From contig JBBQLG010000013.1 of the NCBI GenBank assembly GCA_038327655.1, positions 1-64,000 of the forward strand: a stretch of DNA of 64,000 bases, given 5' to 3'. Within the stretch, counting starts at the first letter, position 1, and each line of letters opens with the position of its first letter. The DNA comes from JBBQLG01 sp038327655 (GTDB taxonomy: Bacteria > Bacteroidota > Bacteroidia > Cytophagales > Spirosomataceae). Below the pieces are notes generated by a model. The model worked only from the letters and a program-made list of their open reading frames with translations, did no database searches and had not been told where the DNA came from. Below, one piece after another: positions 33,767-42,163 of the stretch. Position numbers and translations under genes: made by a program.

Positions 33767-34908
33767 GCCGTAGCCCGGATTAACCCGCTAAAGGTAAGCG
33801 ACATATCCAATAAAATCATTTTGGCGCGGGCGTTCCGTTCGAGGTGAAAAACGGCTTCGTTCAGGTCAGCAACGATCCGTTCGACGTGGGCGGGTGTCAG
33901 CACTTTGGCAAAGTTTTTTATAAAGGTCAGTTCGGTATCGGGTAACCGCAGCAATTCGGCCGCGCCCTGCTGCCACAAGAACAGATCGCGGCAGGTGTGC
34001 AGCCCATATTCGAGCAACCCCTTCTGACGTTCCTTGCTAAAACCGTCGAACAGGTCAGCCTGTTTCACCAATTGGATCAAATCCTGCCGGTAACACAGCC
34101 GCATCCACTCGGCAAACCAGGCGTGTTGATTCGCACCATCGCCATCTTCGTGCTTAGCCAGCCGAATCGCGGCCGATAAATCGCCGTTGGCTAAGTAGGC
34201 CACCCGCGTGGCTTTGGCCTCGTCGATGTTCAGGTGTTGCCGCAGGTGCATAGCAACTTCATCATCCGTAAACGGCCGGACGGCTACCCGCTGCGTTCGC
34301 GACAGAATCGTAATCAGCAGTTTATCGGGCTGATTGGTGACGAGCAGAAACAGCGTTTGGGCGGGTGGCTCCTCCAGCACTTTCAGCAGGGCGTTGGCCG
34401 ACGCGATGTTGAGCAGTTCGGGCAACCAGATCAGCATGATTTTGTAGGCACCCTCGTAGGCTTTCAGCGACAGTTTTTGCAGAATATTCCGCGACTCTTC
34501 GGCCGTGATGTTACCCTGTTTATTGTCCGCGTCGATGGAGTCAAGCCATTCGGGCAGCGTCCGGTACGGGTTTTCGAGAATGAATTTCCGCCAGTCGACC
34601 AGAAACGCTTCGCTGGTTTTGCCCTTATTGGCGATGTTCGCCACCGGAAAGATCAAATGCAGGTCCGGATGAACCAGTTTCTGCATTTTGGCGCAGGACG
34701 CACACCGCCCGCAGGCATCGACCACCGGAGCGCCGGACCGGTTCTTATCTTCGCAGTTCACGTACGTCGCCAACGCCAGCGCGAGGGCGAGGTTGGCACT
34801 GCCCGTCGGCCCGTCGAACAAAAGCGCGTGGGCGAGGTGGTTCGTCTCGACAGCCCGCAGCAGGGCGGCCTTCGTGGCGTCGCAGCCGATGATTTCGTTA
34901 AACAGCAT
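33763..34908 (-). CDS. holB: DNA polymerase III delta-prime subunit
   Basis: About 381 residues, starting at the ATG that precedes LFNEIIGCDATKAALLRAV; the frame is open 62 codons upstream within the nucleotidyltransferase gene but without family match. The N-terminal AAA+ domain shows HALLFDGPTGSANLALALA, a degenerate Walker A typical of delta-prime, then the zinc finger CGRCASCAKM and VLEEPPAQTLFLLVTNQP. It is part of the clamp loader. The start overlaps the preceding stop by 11 bases, so it belongs to a coupled operon with a sugar nucleotidyltransferase and the RimB/RimK pair. Confidence 0.93.
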   Translation of the reverse strand: MLFNEIIGCDATKAALLRAVETNHLAHALLFDGPTGSANLALALALATYVNCEDKNRSGAPVVDACGRCASCAKMQKLVHPDLHLIFPVANIANKGKTSEAFLVDWRKFILENPYRTLPEWLDSIDADNKQGNITAEESRNILQKLSLKAYEGAYKIMLIWLPELLNIASANALLKVLEEPPAQTLFLLVTNQPDKLLITILSRTQRVAVRPFTDDEVAMHLRQHLNIDEAKATRVAYLANGDLSAAIRLAKHEDGDGANQHAWFAEWMRLCYRQDLIQLVKQADLFDGFSKERQKGLLEYGLHTCRDLFLWQQGAAELLRLPDTELTFIKNFAKVLTPAHVERIVADLNEAVFHLERNARAKMILLDMSLTFSGLIRATA

Positions 34909-36088
34909 GGCCGTAGATTGCGCATAAAATGGCCTCATCCACCGGTCCAAACTCGATCCCCCGGCGACCGACGGTCTCGCGGGCGACTTGTAACGCCTTT
35001 TCGATGCGGTAGTTGGTGAACCCTTCGGCGGCACCGCCCCACGAGAACGACGGAATATGCTTCGGCTGAAAGCCAGCCCCAAACACGTTGACATTTACGC
35101 CCACGACGGTACCGGTATTGAACATCGTACTGATGCCGGCCTTGGTGTAATCGCCCATCATCAGCCCGCAAAACAGCCGCCCGGTATCTTCTAACTGATT
35201 GGTGGCGTAGCTGTGGAGTTTGACGTTGGTGTAGTCGTTTTTGAGGTTCGAGTTGTTGACGTTCGCGCCGAGGTTGCACCACTCGCCGATGACAGAGTTT
35301 CCCAGAAACCCGTCGTGGGCTTTATTGCTGTAGCCGAACAGGACCGAGTTACCTACTTCGCCCCCGACCTTGCACCACGGCCCAACAGTGGTATTGCTCC
35401 GCATCTTCCCGCCCCAGTTCACGGTAGCGTTGTCGCAGAGGGCGAACGGGCCAATCATAATCGTCCCTTCCTGAATCACCGCGTTTTTACCAATATAAAT
35501 CGGTCCGCCTTCGGCATTCAGCACCGACGCCCGAATAACCGCGCCGGGTTCGATAAAAATGTTTTCGGGAGCGTAACAGCGTGTGAACGGGTCCGTAATC
35601 GGCTGCGAGGTACGACCGGCGGTCAATTGCGCAAAATCCGCCCGAATCTGCTCACCGTTTTGCAGAAAGATATCTGTCAGGTGGCGGATAATAATCAGTT
35701 CACCGGTGAACGTGCGGGTGCCGGACAGGTCATCGGGCGGACGCGGGTTAGGTGCCGTTTCCGGGAATGACGACGTGCGAACGGCAATCAACTCGTCGTT
35801 GGGCAGTCTCAATTCTTCCCCCCACCCTAATTGGTGAATGGCCGTTACCAGCTCATCCGTCGGGCAAACAGCCCCGTTGATGTACAGCGCGTCATCGGAT
35901 TGTTCAATCGGAAACCGGGCTTGCAGATAGTGTTGCGTCTGGAACGAGGCTGGAACACCTAAGCGGTTACTCCATTTCTCGGCAATCGTATGAATACCGA
36001 CCCGAATGCCCGCTACCGGCCGCGTAAACGTAAAGGGCAGCAGCGCGGTGCGAATCGTAGGGTCGTCGAACAGAATCAGGTTTGGCAT
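34898..36088 (-). CDS. Putative sugar nucleotidyltransferase with left-handed beta-helix (GlmU-like)
   Basis: About 396 residues from the ATG at 36088, which gives PNLILFDDPTIRTALLPFTFTRP at the N-terminus, the usual start of this Bacteroidota family. A reading from 36142 adds 18 unmatched residues. The C-terminal half is a left-handed beta-helix of hexapeptide repeats (GAVIRASVLNAEGG, IGKNAVIQEGTIMIG, IGEWCNLGANVNNSN) ending in GVNVNVFGAGF. This layout fits acyltransferase/nucleotidyltransferase proteins acting on activated sugars. The exact product is unknown. The N-terminal domain lacks the classical GlmU GxGTRM loop, so a modified or inactive nucleotidyltransferase is possible. It is the first gene of the holB-RimB-rimK operon. 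Confidence 0.82.
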   Translation of the reverse strand: MPNLILFDDPTIRTALLPFTFTRPVAGIRVGIHTIAEKWSNRLGVPASFQTQHYLQARFPIEQSDDALYINGAVCPTDELVTAIHQLGWGEELRLPNDELIAVRTSSFPETAPNPRPPDDLSGTRTFTGELIIIRHLTDIFLQNGEQIRADFAQLTAGRTSQPITDPFTRCYAPENIFIEPGAVIRASVLNAEGGPIYIGKNAVIQEGTIMIGPFALCDNATVNWGGKMRSNTTVGPWCKVGGEVGNSVLFGYSNKAHDGFLGNSVIGEWCNLGANVNNSNLKNDYTNVKLHSYATNQLEDTGRLFCGLMMGDYTKAGISTMFNTGTVVGVNVNVFGAGFQPKHIPSFSWGGAAEGFTNYRIEKALQVARETVGRRGIEFGPVDEAILCAIYGHAV

Positions 36089-36160
36089 GAGCGGGTTTGA
36101 TACGGCCCGCAAATATCCGCACTCTTCGCCGAAAAAGCCCACAGATGACTAAAAACCCCC

Positions 36161-36262
36161 ACCGGCCTTTACCCCCAACCCCCTGAAGGGGGCTTCACGG
36201 AGTTAGATACCGATAGCCAAGTCCGTAAAGTCCCCTTCAGGGGGTTGGGGGTGAAGGCCGGT
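36161..36262. repeat. Imperfect palindrome, second copy of the CCCCAACCCCCTGAAGGGGG family
   Basis: About 50-base arms centred near 36211 pair with roughly six mismatches. The core CCCCAACCCCCTGAAGGGG and CTTCACGGA match the perfect palindrome at 1-108. It lies between the rpmE2 terminator and the start of the nucleotidyltransferase-holB-rim operon. Unlike copy one, its arms have diverged. Confidence 0.88.
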
Positions 36263-36287
36263 CGTCGGCTCAGGGAACTGCAAACAA

Positions 36288-36324
36288 AACCGTCCCCATC
36301 GGCACGGAGCCAATGGGGACGGTT
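36288..36324 (-). terminator. Hairpin terminator of rpmE2
   Basis: AACCGTCCCCAT (36288-36299) and ATGGGGACGGTT (36313-36324) form a perfect 12-base stem just beyond the stop of the L31 gene, with a T-rich stretch on the minus strand. Confidence 0.8.
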
Positions 36325-36349
36325 GATAATTTGGTGCGGTTGGCGAAAA

Positions 36350-36592
36350 CTACTTTTGGCCGTAGCGCTTGCGGAACTTGTCCACGCGACCCGCCGTATC
36401 GAGCAGTACGTTTTTGCCCGTGTAGAAGGGGTGCGACTGCGAGCTAACTTCGATTTTCACGAGGGGATAGGTCTGACCCTCAAACTCCATCGTGTCTCTG
36501 GTTTGAACCGTCGACCGCGTGACAAACTTGTAGTCGCTCGACAGGTCGTGGAAAACCACTTCGCGGTATTCCGGGTGAATGCCTTTTTTCAT
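36350..36592 (-). CDS. rpmE2: 50S ribosomal protein L31 type B
   Basis: An 80-residue L31 of the type B class: KKGIHPEYREVVFHDLS, FVTRSTVQT, YPLVKIEVSSQSHPFYTG and the basic end VDKFRKRYG. It lacks the zinc-binding cysteines of type A L31, so it is the zinc-independent form, as is usual in Bacteroidota. A good Bacteroidota-type promoter lies 53 bases upstream and a hairpin terminator follows, so it is a single-gene transcript. Confidence 0.96.
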   Translation of the reverse strand: MKKGIHPEYREVVFHDLSSDYKFVTRSTVQTRDTMEFEGQTYPLVKIEVSSQSHPFYTGKNVLLDTAGRVDKFRKRYGQK

Positions 36593-36644
36593 GATATGAT
36601 CCTGATTTCTTTTGCCGTGTTCGGTTTCCGTCCGAAAAGGATTG

Positions 36645-36675
36645 CAAAAGTACGGGGTTATTGGCTGGTTTACAA
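36645..36675 (-). promoter_or_regulatory. Predicted Bacteroidota promoter of rpmE2
   Basis: The minus strand has TTG (36675-36673), 20 bases, then TACTTTTG (36652-36645), a full match to the -33/-7 pattern TTG/TAnnTTTG. The transcript would have a leader of about 45 bases. Confidence 0.7.
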
Positions 36676-37059
36676 GGACTCAGGGTCGAAAATTTAGGGT
36701 CGTGAAACACTAATTACCTAATCCTAAAAAGTAGACTTTTTTCGAGGTTACTTGTGATATTACCCCTATATTATGGCACGAAAGCACTCATTGACAGCTC
36801 TTTGTGTAACAACAGTCCCCTATCGCCAAAAAAATTGATGTGTTTTTCCGGGGTATTTTCGTGGAACAGTGAGACTTAATTCTTTAATCATCAGTCGATA
36901 AGCCAATGATTTTCGGACGATCCGGTTTGACTTTTCCAAGCGATTACAAAACGGGTGAACCTTCCCCAAAATTTCACCGTCTATTCAGACAATGATTTTC
37001 TGCCTACTCCTCACATGAAACAAACATTTATCATACATACACACTAATTCCAACAACCC
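36676..37059. other. Long intergenic region upstream of nrdA
   Basis: About 384 bases between the predicted rpmE2 promoter and the nrdA start hold no coding frame that looks real. The stretch is AT-rich. No NrdR box, riboswitch or clear Bacteroidota promoter was recognised, although control of ribonucleotide reductase is expected somewhere here. Short T-rich and A-rich runs are the only features seen. Confidence 0.5.
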
Positions 37060-39525
37060 ATGTACGTAATCAAACGCGACGGACGCCGGGAGTCGGTTAA
37101 GTTCGACAAGATCACCGCCCGCATCGAGAAACTCTGCTACGGTCTCGACCCCAACTACCTCCAACCGGTCGATGTGGCCATGAAAGTGGTCAGCGGCCTC
37201 TACGACGGCGTGACGACCACCGAACTCGACAACTTAGCCGCCGAAACAGCCGCGTCGATGACCACCAAGCACCCGGATTACGCCATCCTGGCCGCCCGGA
37301 TTGCCATCTCGAACCTGCACAAAGAGACCAACAAGTCGTTCTCGAGCACGATTAAGCGGCTGTATCTTTATGAGGACAAAACGACCGGTGAAAATGCGTC
37401 GCTGATTGCGAAAGACGTGTACGAGATCGTGCGTACCAACGCGGCCCTCCTCGATTCGACCATCATCTATGACCGCGATTACGGCTACGATTACTTCGGC
37501 TATAAAACGCTCGAAAAGTCGTACCTGCTGAAAATCGACGGCAAAATCGCCGAGCGTCCACAGCACATGCTCATGCGCGTGGCCGTGGGTATTCACATGG
37601 ACGACATCGACGCGGCCATCGAAACGTACAATCTGCTGTCGGAAAAGTGGTTCACCCACGCGACGCCGACCCTGTTCAACGCCGGTACGCCGAAGCCGCA
37701 AATGTCGTCGTGCTTCCTGCTGACGATGAAAGACGACTCCATCGACGGTATTTATGACACGCTGAAACAGACTGCCAAGATTTCGCAGTCGGCGGGGGGT
37801 ATTGGTCTGAGCATTCACAACGTCCGGGCGACGGGGACGTACATCAAGGGCACCAACGGCACCTCCAACGGGATTGTGCCGATGCTCCGCGTCTTCAACG
37901 ACACGGCCCGCTACGTGGATCAGGGCGGTGGCAAGCGGAAAGGCTCGTTTGCGGTGTATCTGGAGCCGTGGCATGCCGACATCAACGCGTTCTTAGACCT
38001 GAAAAAGAACCACGGCAAAGAGGAAATGCGCGCCCGCGACCTGTTTTATGCCCTCTGGATTCCCGATCTGTTCATGAAGCGGGTGGAAGACAACGATGTG
38101 TGGTCGCTGATGTGTCCGCACGAGTGCCCCGGCCTGAGCGATGCCTACGGCGACGAGTTCGAGGCCCTGTACACCCGTTACGAACGCGAAGGCCGCGCCC
38201 GCAAAACCATCAAGGCACAGGATTTATGGTACGAAATTCTGGAATCGCAGACCGAAACCGGCACACCGTACATGCTGTACAAGGATGCCGCCAACAAGAA
38301 ATCGAACCAGAAAAACCTCGGTACCATCAAGTCGAGCAACCTCTGCACCGAGATCATGGAATACACCTCGCCCGACGAAGTGGCGGTGTGTAACTTAGCG
38401 TCCATTGCCCTGCCGAAGTTTCTGGTACGGGGTCAGGACGGCATCCTCCGGTTCGACCATCAGAAACTGTACGACGTCACCAAAACGGCGACGCGCAACC
38501 TGAACAAGATCATCGACCTGAACTATTACCCCGTTGAAGAGGCCCGACGCTCGAACATGCGTCACCGGCCGATTGGGTTGGGTGTGCAGGGGCTGGCTGA
38601 TGCGTTTATTCTCCTGCGGATGCCGTTTGAGTCGGACGAAGCGCAGAAATTGAACAAAGACATTTTCGAGACCATCTACTTTGCCGCCATGACCTCGTCG
38701 ATGGAGCAGGCGAAGGAGGAAGGCCCGTACGAAACCTGGAAAGGCTCGCCCATTTCGCAGGGTATTTTCCAGTTCGACATGTGGAACGTGACGCCGGATT
38801 CCAATCGCTGGGATTGGGAATCGCTGCGCTCAGCCGTGATGGAACATGGCGTTCGGAACTCACTGCTGCTGGCCCCCATGCCAACCGCATCGACCTCGCA
38901 GATTCTGGGCAACAACGAGTGTTTCGAGCCGTACACGAGCAACATCTACACCCGGCGCGTGCTGTCGGGCGAGTTCGTGGTGGTGAACAAGCACCTGCTG
39001 AAGGATCTGGTGAAGCTTAACCTCTGGAACGACACCATGAAGAACAACCTGATCCGGGCGAACGGCTCGGTGCAGGACATTCCGAACATTCCGCAAAACA
39101 TCAAGGACCTGTACAAAACGGTGTGGGAGATCAAGCAGAAGACGATCATCGACATGGCCGCCGACCGGGGTGCGTTCATCTGTCAGTCGCAGTCGCTGAA
39201 CATTCACCTACAGGACTCGAACTTCGGCAAGCTGACGTCGATGCACTTCTACGCCTGGAAAAAGGGCCTGAAGACGGGCATGTACTACCTCCGCACGAAA
39301 GCTGCCGCCGACGCCGTGAAGTTCACCGTGGAGAAGCAAGCCGAAGCCCAACTGGAACCCGCTATCGCCGAAACCGCCCCGGTAGAAAAGCCGCTCAACT
39401 ACGAAGCCTACGCCCGTGAGCAGGCCGAGTTGCACCCGCAGCCCGTCAGCGAAGCCGAGCAAGCCTACGCGGCCATGATCTGCTCCATTGACAACAAAGA
39501 CGATTGCGAAGCCTGCGGGAGCTGA
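37060..39525 (+). CDS. nrdA: Ribonucleoside-diphosphate reductase, class I alpha subunit
   Basis: An 821-residue catalytic subunit. It opens with an ATP-cone (YVIKRDGRRESVKFDKI), the allosteric activity site. The active-site residues are present: C217 in MSSCFLL, N427, C429 and E431 in NLCTEIMEY, and C444 in VCNLASIALP; the late tyrosine pair is in MYYLRTKAAAD. The C-terminal redox pair is C816 and C819 in DDCEACGS. It reduces NDPs to dNDPs with the NrdB radical subunit, which is not adjacent here. A strong hairpin terminator follows, so nrdA is transcribed alone or only from its own long upstream region. Confidence 0.97.
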   Translation: MYVIKRDGRRESVKFDKITARIEKLCYGLDPNYLQPVDVAMKVVSGLYDGVTTTELDNLAAETAASMTTKHPDYAILAARIAISNLHKETNKSFSSTIKRLYLYEDKTTGENASLIAKDVYEIVRTNAALLDSTIIYDRDYGYDYFGYKTLEKSYLLKIDGKIAERPQHMLMRVAVGIHMDDIDAAIETYNLLSEKWFTHATPTLFNAGTPKPQMSSCFLLTMKDDSIDGIYDTLKQTAKISQSAGGIGLSIHNVRATGTYIKGTNGTSNGIVPMLRVFNDTARYVDQGGGKRKGSFAVYLEPWHADINAFLDLKKNHGKEEMRARDLFYALWIPDLFMKRVEDNDVWSLMCPHECPGLSDAYGDEFEALYTRYEREGRARKTIKAQDLWYEILESQTETGTPYMLYKDAANKKSNQKNLGTIKSSNLCTEIMEYTSPDEVAVCNLASIALPKFLVRGQDGILRFDHQKLYDVTKTATRNLNKIIDLNYYPVEEARRSNMRHRPIGLGVQGLADAFILLRMPFESDEAQKLNKDIFETIYFAAMTSSMEQAKEEGPYETWKGSPISQGIFQFDMWNVTPDSNRWDWESLRSAVMEHGVRNSLLLAPMPTASTSQILGNNECFEPYTSNIYTRRVLSGEFVVVNKHLLKDLVKLNLWNDTMKNNLIRANGSVQDIPNIPQNIKDLYKTVWEIKQKTIIDMAADRGAFICQSQSLNIHLQDSNFGKLTSMHFYAWKKGLKTGMYYLRTKAAADAVKFTVEKQAEAQLEPAIAETAPVEKPLNYEAYAREQAELHPQPVSEAEQAYAAMICSIDNKDDCEACGS

Positions 39526-39550
39526 GAAGGTGATATAGAATAGACTAAAC

Positions 39551-39589
39551 GAAAAAGTCCTCAAGCACTTTTTGCTTGAGGACTTTTTC
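39551..39589 (+). terminator. Hairpin terminator of nrdA
   Basis: GAAAAAGTCCTCAAGC (39551-39566) and GCTTGAGGACTTTTTC (39574-39589) are perfect 16-base arms with a T-run on the plus strand, 25 bases after the nrdA stop. Confidence 0.92.
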
Positions 39590-39668
39590 AACTTTGAATG
39601 AAACACAGAAAGGAAATTTGTAAAATCAAACTATCCTACTACTATATTTCAAAAAGTGACACCTGTCT

Positions 39669-40574
39669 TTGACGAATATAGATAACAATGTTAATTTTGA
39701 TGAAATTAATTCATATAATTCCATGAATGATTCTCCAATTAACTCTATTAGAGAAAAAAACAGCGTCATTACTAATCCAGTATTGATGGCTTGGCTAACT
39801 TTTTTTGGTGTAGTTATTTCAACATTTGGTATCTATATAACTTTCTATTTCAATAAAGAGGCAAAACCTGTGTATAAAATATTATCCGACGTCACCATAA
39901 ATGAGGGGTTTTTATCAAAAGTTAAGGTGTTTTACGATTCGACAGAAGTGCAAAATGTGCGGGCAGTGACAATAGCTATATGGAATGCAGGTAATTCATA
40001 TATAGATAAAGATAATTTTTCTAAAGAAAAACCTATAATGGTCCAATGTTCCAAGCCAGTTAGTATTTTAGATTTTGTATATATTGCTCGCACTAGACCC
40101 GATTTAGATTTCGTACCTATGTTTATCAATGATACCATAAAAGGTACGCCGGAAGACACGACAGTAAGCGATTATGATTACATGAACCTAAAAATCAAAG
40201 GAGATGAGGGTTTAGAATCTAAAGACGGGTATGCATTCGTAATACTTTATACTACTAAGGCAATTGATTGTAACTGGAAAGTGACTGCGCGCATTAAAGG
40301 AATCCCGGACGGAATAGCTGAAGCGAAAGTTGATTTAAGTCGAAATACTAATGATAAACAGGCCGTATTGCAGAATACTGCTTTGTCAATATTCATATTA
40401 ATTTTTACCACAATGTCACTCAGACTCAATCGAAAAAATATAATGGGACCTACAAAGTTATTCCCAATTATAAATATTACTGTATGCTTGTATTTCTTAT
40501 ATATTTTTGTGTTCAAGGTGTGGCTTGACTACTTTAACTCAAATCAAATTCCAGAAATATTGATCAATCATTAA
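39669..40574 (+). CDS. AT-rich membrane protein of unknown function
   Basis: Up to 301 residues from a TTG, or 283 from the ATG at 39723. A hydrophobic segment about 45 residues in (VLMAWLTFFGVVISTFGIYI) is followed by a soluble, beta-rich domain of roughly 170 residues, then two further membrane helices near the C-terminus. I recognise no family. The DNA is strikingly AT-rich compared with nrdA and most of the window, indicating recent acquisition. It lies at the left edge of the toxin-antitoxin island, and its membrane topology would suit a toxin or abortive-infection-type protein, but nothing in the sequence proves that. Confidence 0.6.
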   Translation: MTNIDNNVNFDEINSYNSMNDSPINSIREKNSVITNPVLMAWLTFFGVVISTFGIYITFYFNKEAKPVYKILSDVTINEGFLSKVKVFYDSTEVQNVRAVTIAIWNAGNSYIDKDNFSKEKPIMVQCSKPVSILDFVYIARTRPDLDFVPMFINDTIKGTPEDTTVSDYDYMNLKIKGDEGLESKDGYAFVILYTTKAIDCNWKVTARIKGIPDGIAEAKVDLSRNTNDKQAVLQNTALSIFILIFTTMSLRLNRKNIMGPTKLFPIINITVCLYFLYIFVFKVWLDYFNSNQIPEILINH

Positions 40575-40733
40575 GAAGTTAATTTACGTATTTTTGTTAT
40601 CCTATTTCACTTTGTCAAGCGCGTAAATACAAGTTTTTTGAAAGCAGCTTTACTGCATTTTGCATGAAATACCTTGATTGTTTATATTTACGATAGAGAA
40701 CAAGTGGTTAATTAATAAGTCTAATAAGGTGAA

Positions 40734-40880
40734 TTTACGGTTACAGTAACTACGTTGCCCGGCGGCATCACATACAGCGAATCAGTTGATGAGTGCGTCG
40801 CCAATGCCGGAGAAGCGATTGAGTTATACGTGGGACTCTGGAAGCTGACAGTACCAGCATTGGTACGTTTTGAGTCGTGA
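40734..40880 (+). pseudogene. Decayed hicB antitoxin fragment (copy 1)
   Basis: The frame reads FTVTVTTLPGGITYSES and continues VDECVANAGEAIELYV, which aligns with residues 18-50 of the intact HicB at 41936. The 5' end is missing, and after GLWKL the sequence diverges to a stop at 40878-40880. It is a truncated remnant just upstream of the DUF433/DUF5615 pair. Confidence 0.85.
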
Positions 40881-40910
40881 AGCCGTATATTTACGTAAAC
40901 CCACGCAACT

Positions 40911-41150
40911 ATGGAACACTCGCTGCTGAGTCGAATTACGCTGAACCCAACCGTTGGCCACGGTAAGCCAACGATCCGCAATAAGCGGTATTTAGTCGAA
41001 TCGCTGCTGGAATACTTAGCCGGGGGCGATACAATCGAGGATATTCTACTTGTTTTCCCCGACCTGGAACGCGAGGATTTACTGGCCTGTCTCCAGTTTG
41101 CCGTCGAAACCGTCCGCCTGAAGAGCACTAATTTGGCGGTTGCCGCATGA
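40911..41150 (+). CDS. DUF433 family antitoxin
   Basis: A 79-residue protein of the DUF433 antitoxin family: RITLNPTVGHGKPTIRNKRYLV is the usual core (GKPTIRNKR), followed by the helix-turn-helix-like VESLLEYLAGGDTIEDILLVFPDL. Members bind their operator and neutralise a PIN-like DUF5615 toxin, encoded here four bases into the same frame overlap (ATGA, 41147-41150). A -7-like TATATTTA lies 18 bases upstream with a TTG 23 bases before it. Confidence 0.88.
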   Translation: MEHSLLSRITLNPTVGHGKPTIRNKRYLVESLLEYLAGGDTIEDILLVFPDLEREDLLACLQFAVETVRLKSTNLAVAA

Positions 41151-41503
41151 AGTTCCTGATCGATGCCCAACTGCCGCCCACGCTAAAACACTTCTTTCTG
41201 CATCGGGGCCATGACGCCATTCACACACTCGATTTACCCTTGCAAAATTCCACGCCCGATCAGGAGGTACGGCGGGTATCTTTTGCCGAGAACCGCATCG
41301 TTATTACCAAAGACGCGGACTTCTACTACTCATTCGTGTTAAATCGTCAGCCGCCAAAATTGGTGCTGGTTAAAACGGGTAATCTGGGCACGAAAGCACT
41401 CATCAGCGTATTTGCGAATCAGGTAGATGAGTTGCTGCGTTTATTACAGGATCATGACTTTGTTGTAGTCATGGCCGATAAACTTTCCCTGCAAAAAGAG
41501 TAG
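41147..41503 (+). CDS. DUF5615 PIN-like toxin
   Basis: A 118-residue PIN-fold protein. It starts MKFLIDAQLPPTLKHF with the first acidic residue (D6), then HDAIHTLDLPLQNS, VITKDADFYY with conserved K-D-x-D, and VLVKTGNLGTKALI. These are the usual acidic sites of the DUF5615 nuclease-like toxins that pair with DUF433. Its start overlaps the antitoxin stop by four bases, so the two are translationally coupled. An RNase role is inferred. Confidence 0.88.
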   Translation: MKFLIDAQLPPTLKHFFLHRGHDAIHTLDLPLQNSTPDQEVRRVSFAENRIVITKDADFYYSFVLNRQPPKLVLVKTGNLGTKALISVFANQVDELLRLLQDHDFVVVMADKLSLQKE

Positions 41504-41520
41504 TGATATCACCCAAGCCA

Positions 41521-41670
41521 GCAGGCGACTTTACGGTTGTGGTACCTACTCTGCCCGGCTGTATTACGTACGGCGAATCGGTTGATGAGTGCATTGTCAA
41601 TGCCAAAGAAGCGATTGAACTTTATATTGAAAGCGTGGAAGCTTACGGTGTAAGCCTATACGCGGTTTAA
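41521..41670 (+). pseudogene. Decayed hicB antitoxin fragment (copy 2)
   Basis: The frame from 41521 reads GDFTVVVPTLPGCITYGES and continues VDECIVNAKEAIELYIES, nearly identical to residues 17-52 of the intact HicB. The first about 14 residues are absent and the end diverges into a stop at 41668-41670. DNA identity to the intact gene over about 110 bases is close to 90% by eye, higher than for copy 1. It begins directly after the DUF5615 stop. Confidence 0.88.
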
Positions 41671-41707
41671 GGTGAACACTGTATCTTTACTTAAAAATGA
41701 TGTGTTT

Positions 41708-41917
41708 ATGACAACCGTGCAAGTGCCCGTATCGGATGATCTCATTCAAAAGATTGGGCAACGGGCGGTGGAGGATTTTCTGCAAAAACAGCTACAAATA
41801 TTACGGGTACAGTCATTAGCCGATGGGTTGGGCAAAGCCATTGACGAGAGCGGAGTCGATTGGGATACCGAACTTGAAACGGCCCGGCAGGAAGCGTGGG
41901 AAGCGCATCAACGTTGA
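41708..41917 (+). CDS. Orphan antitoxin-like protein
   Basis: A 69-residue protein from the ATG at 41708 (a reading 12 codons longer has no support and overlaps the hicB remnant region). It begins with a short strand (TTVQVPVSDDLIQKIG) and continues as charged helices, the profile of a small type II antitoxin. It sits between a hicB remnant and the intact hicB, with no toxin of its own, so its partner has probably been lost. A -7-like TATCTTTA lies 19 bases upstream. Confidence 0.6.
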   Translation: MTTVQVPVSDDLIQKIGQRAVEDFLQKQLQILRVQSLADGLGKAIDESGVDWDTELETARQEAWEAHQR

Positions 41918-41935
41918 ACAAACACAGCCAACTTT

Positions 41936-42163
41936 ATGAAAGCATATAATTATCGCGTTTTGTTGACTCCTGAGCCTGAAGGCGGCTTTACGGTTACGGT
42001 ACCTACTCTACCCGGCTGTATTACGTATGGCGTATCGGTTGATGAGTGCATCGTCAATGCTAAGGAAGCGATTGAACTTTATATTGAAAGTCTGGAAGCA
42101 GATGGCGAAGAAATCCCCACTGAAGAAGGTGTTTTAGAGTATAACGTCACGTTGGTAGCATGA
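41936..42163 (+). CDS. hicB: HicB antitoxin
   Basis: A 75-residue HicB with partial RNase-H-like fold: NYRVLLTPEPEGGFTVTVP, LPGCITYG and VDECIVNAKEAIELYIES are all typical. It lacks a C-terminal DNA-binding domain, as in short HicB proteins. It overlaps hicA by four bases (ATGA). This is the only intact copy of three hicB sequences in the island; the other two are truncated. Confidence 0.93.
   Translation: MKAYNYRVLLTPEPEGGFTVTVPTLPGCITYGVSVDECIVNAKEAIELYIESLEADGEEIPTEEGVLEYNVTLVA

Noticed and set aside
36593..37059. NrdR box upstream of nrdA
   Set aside because: No sequence close to the paired NrdR consensus could be found; only AT-rich fragments resemble it.
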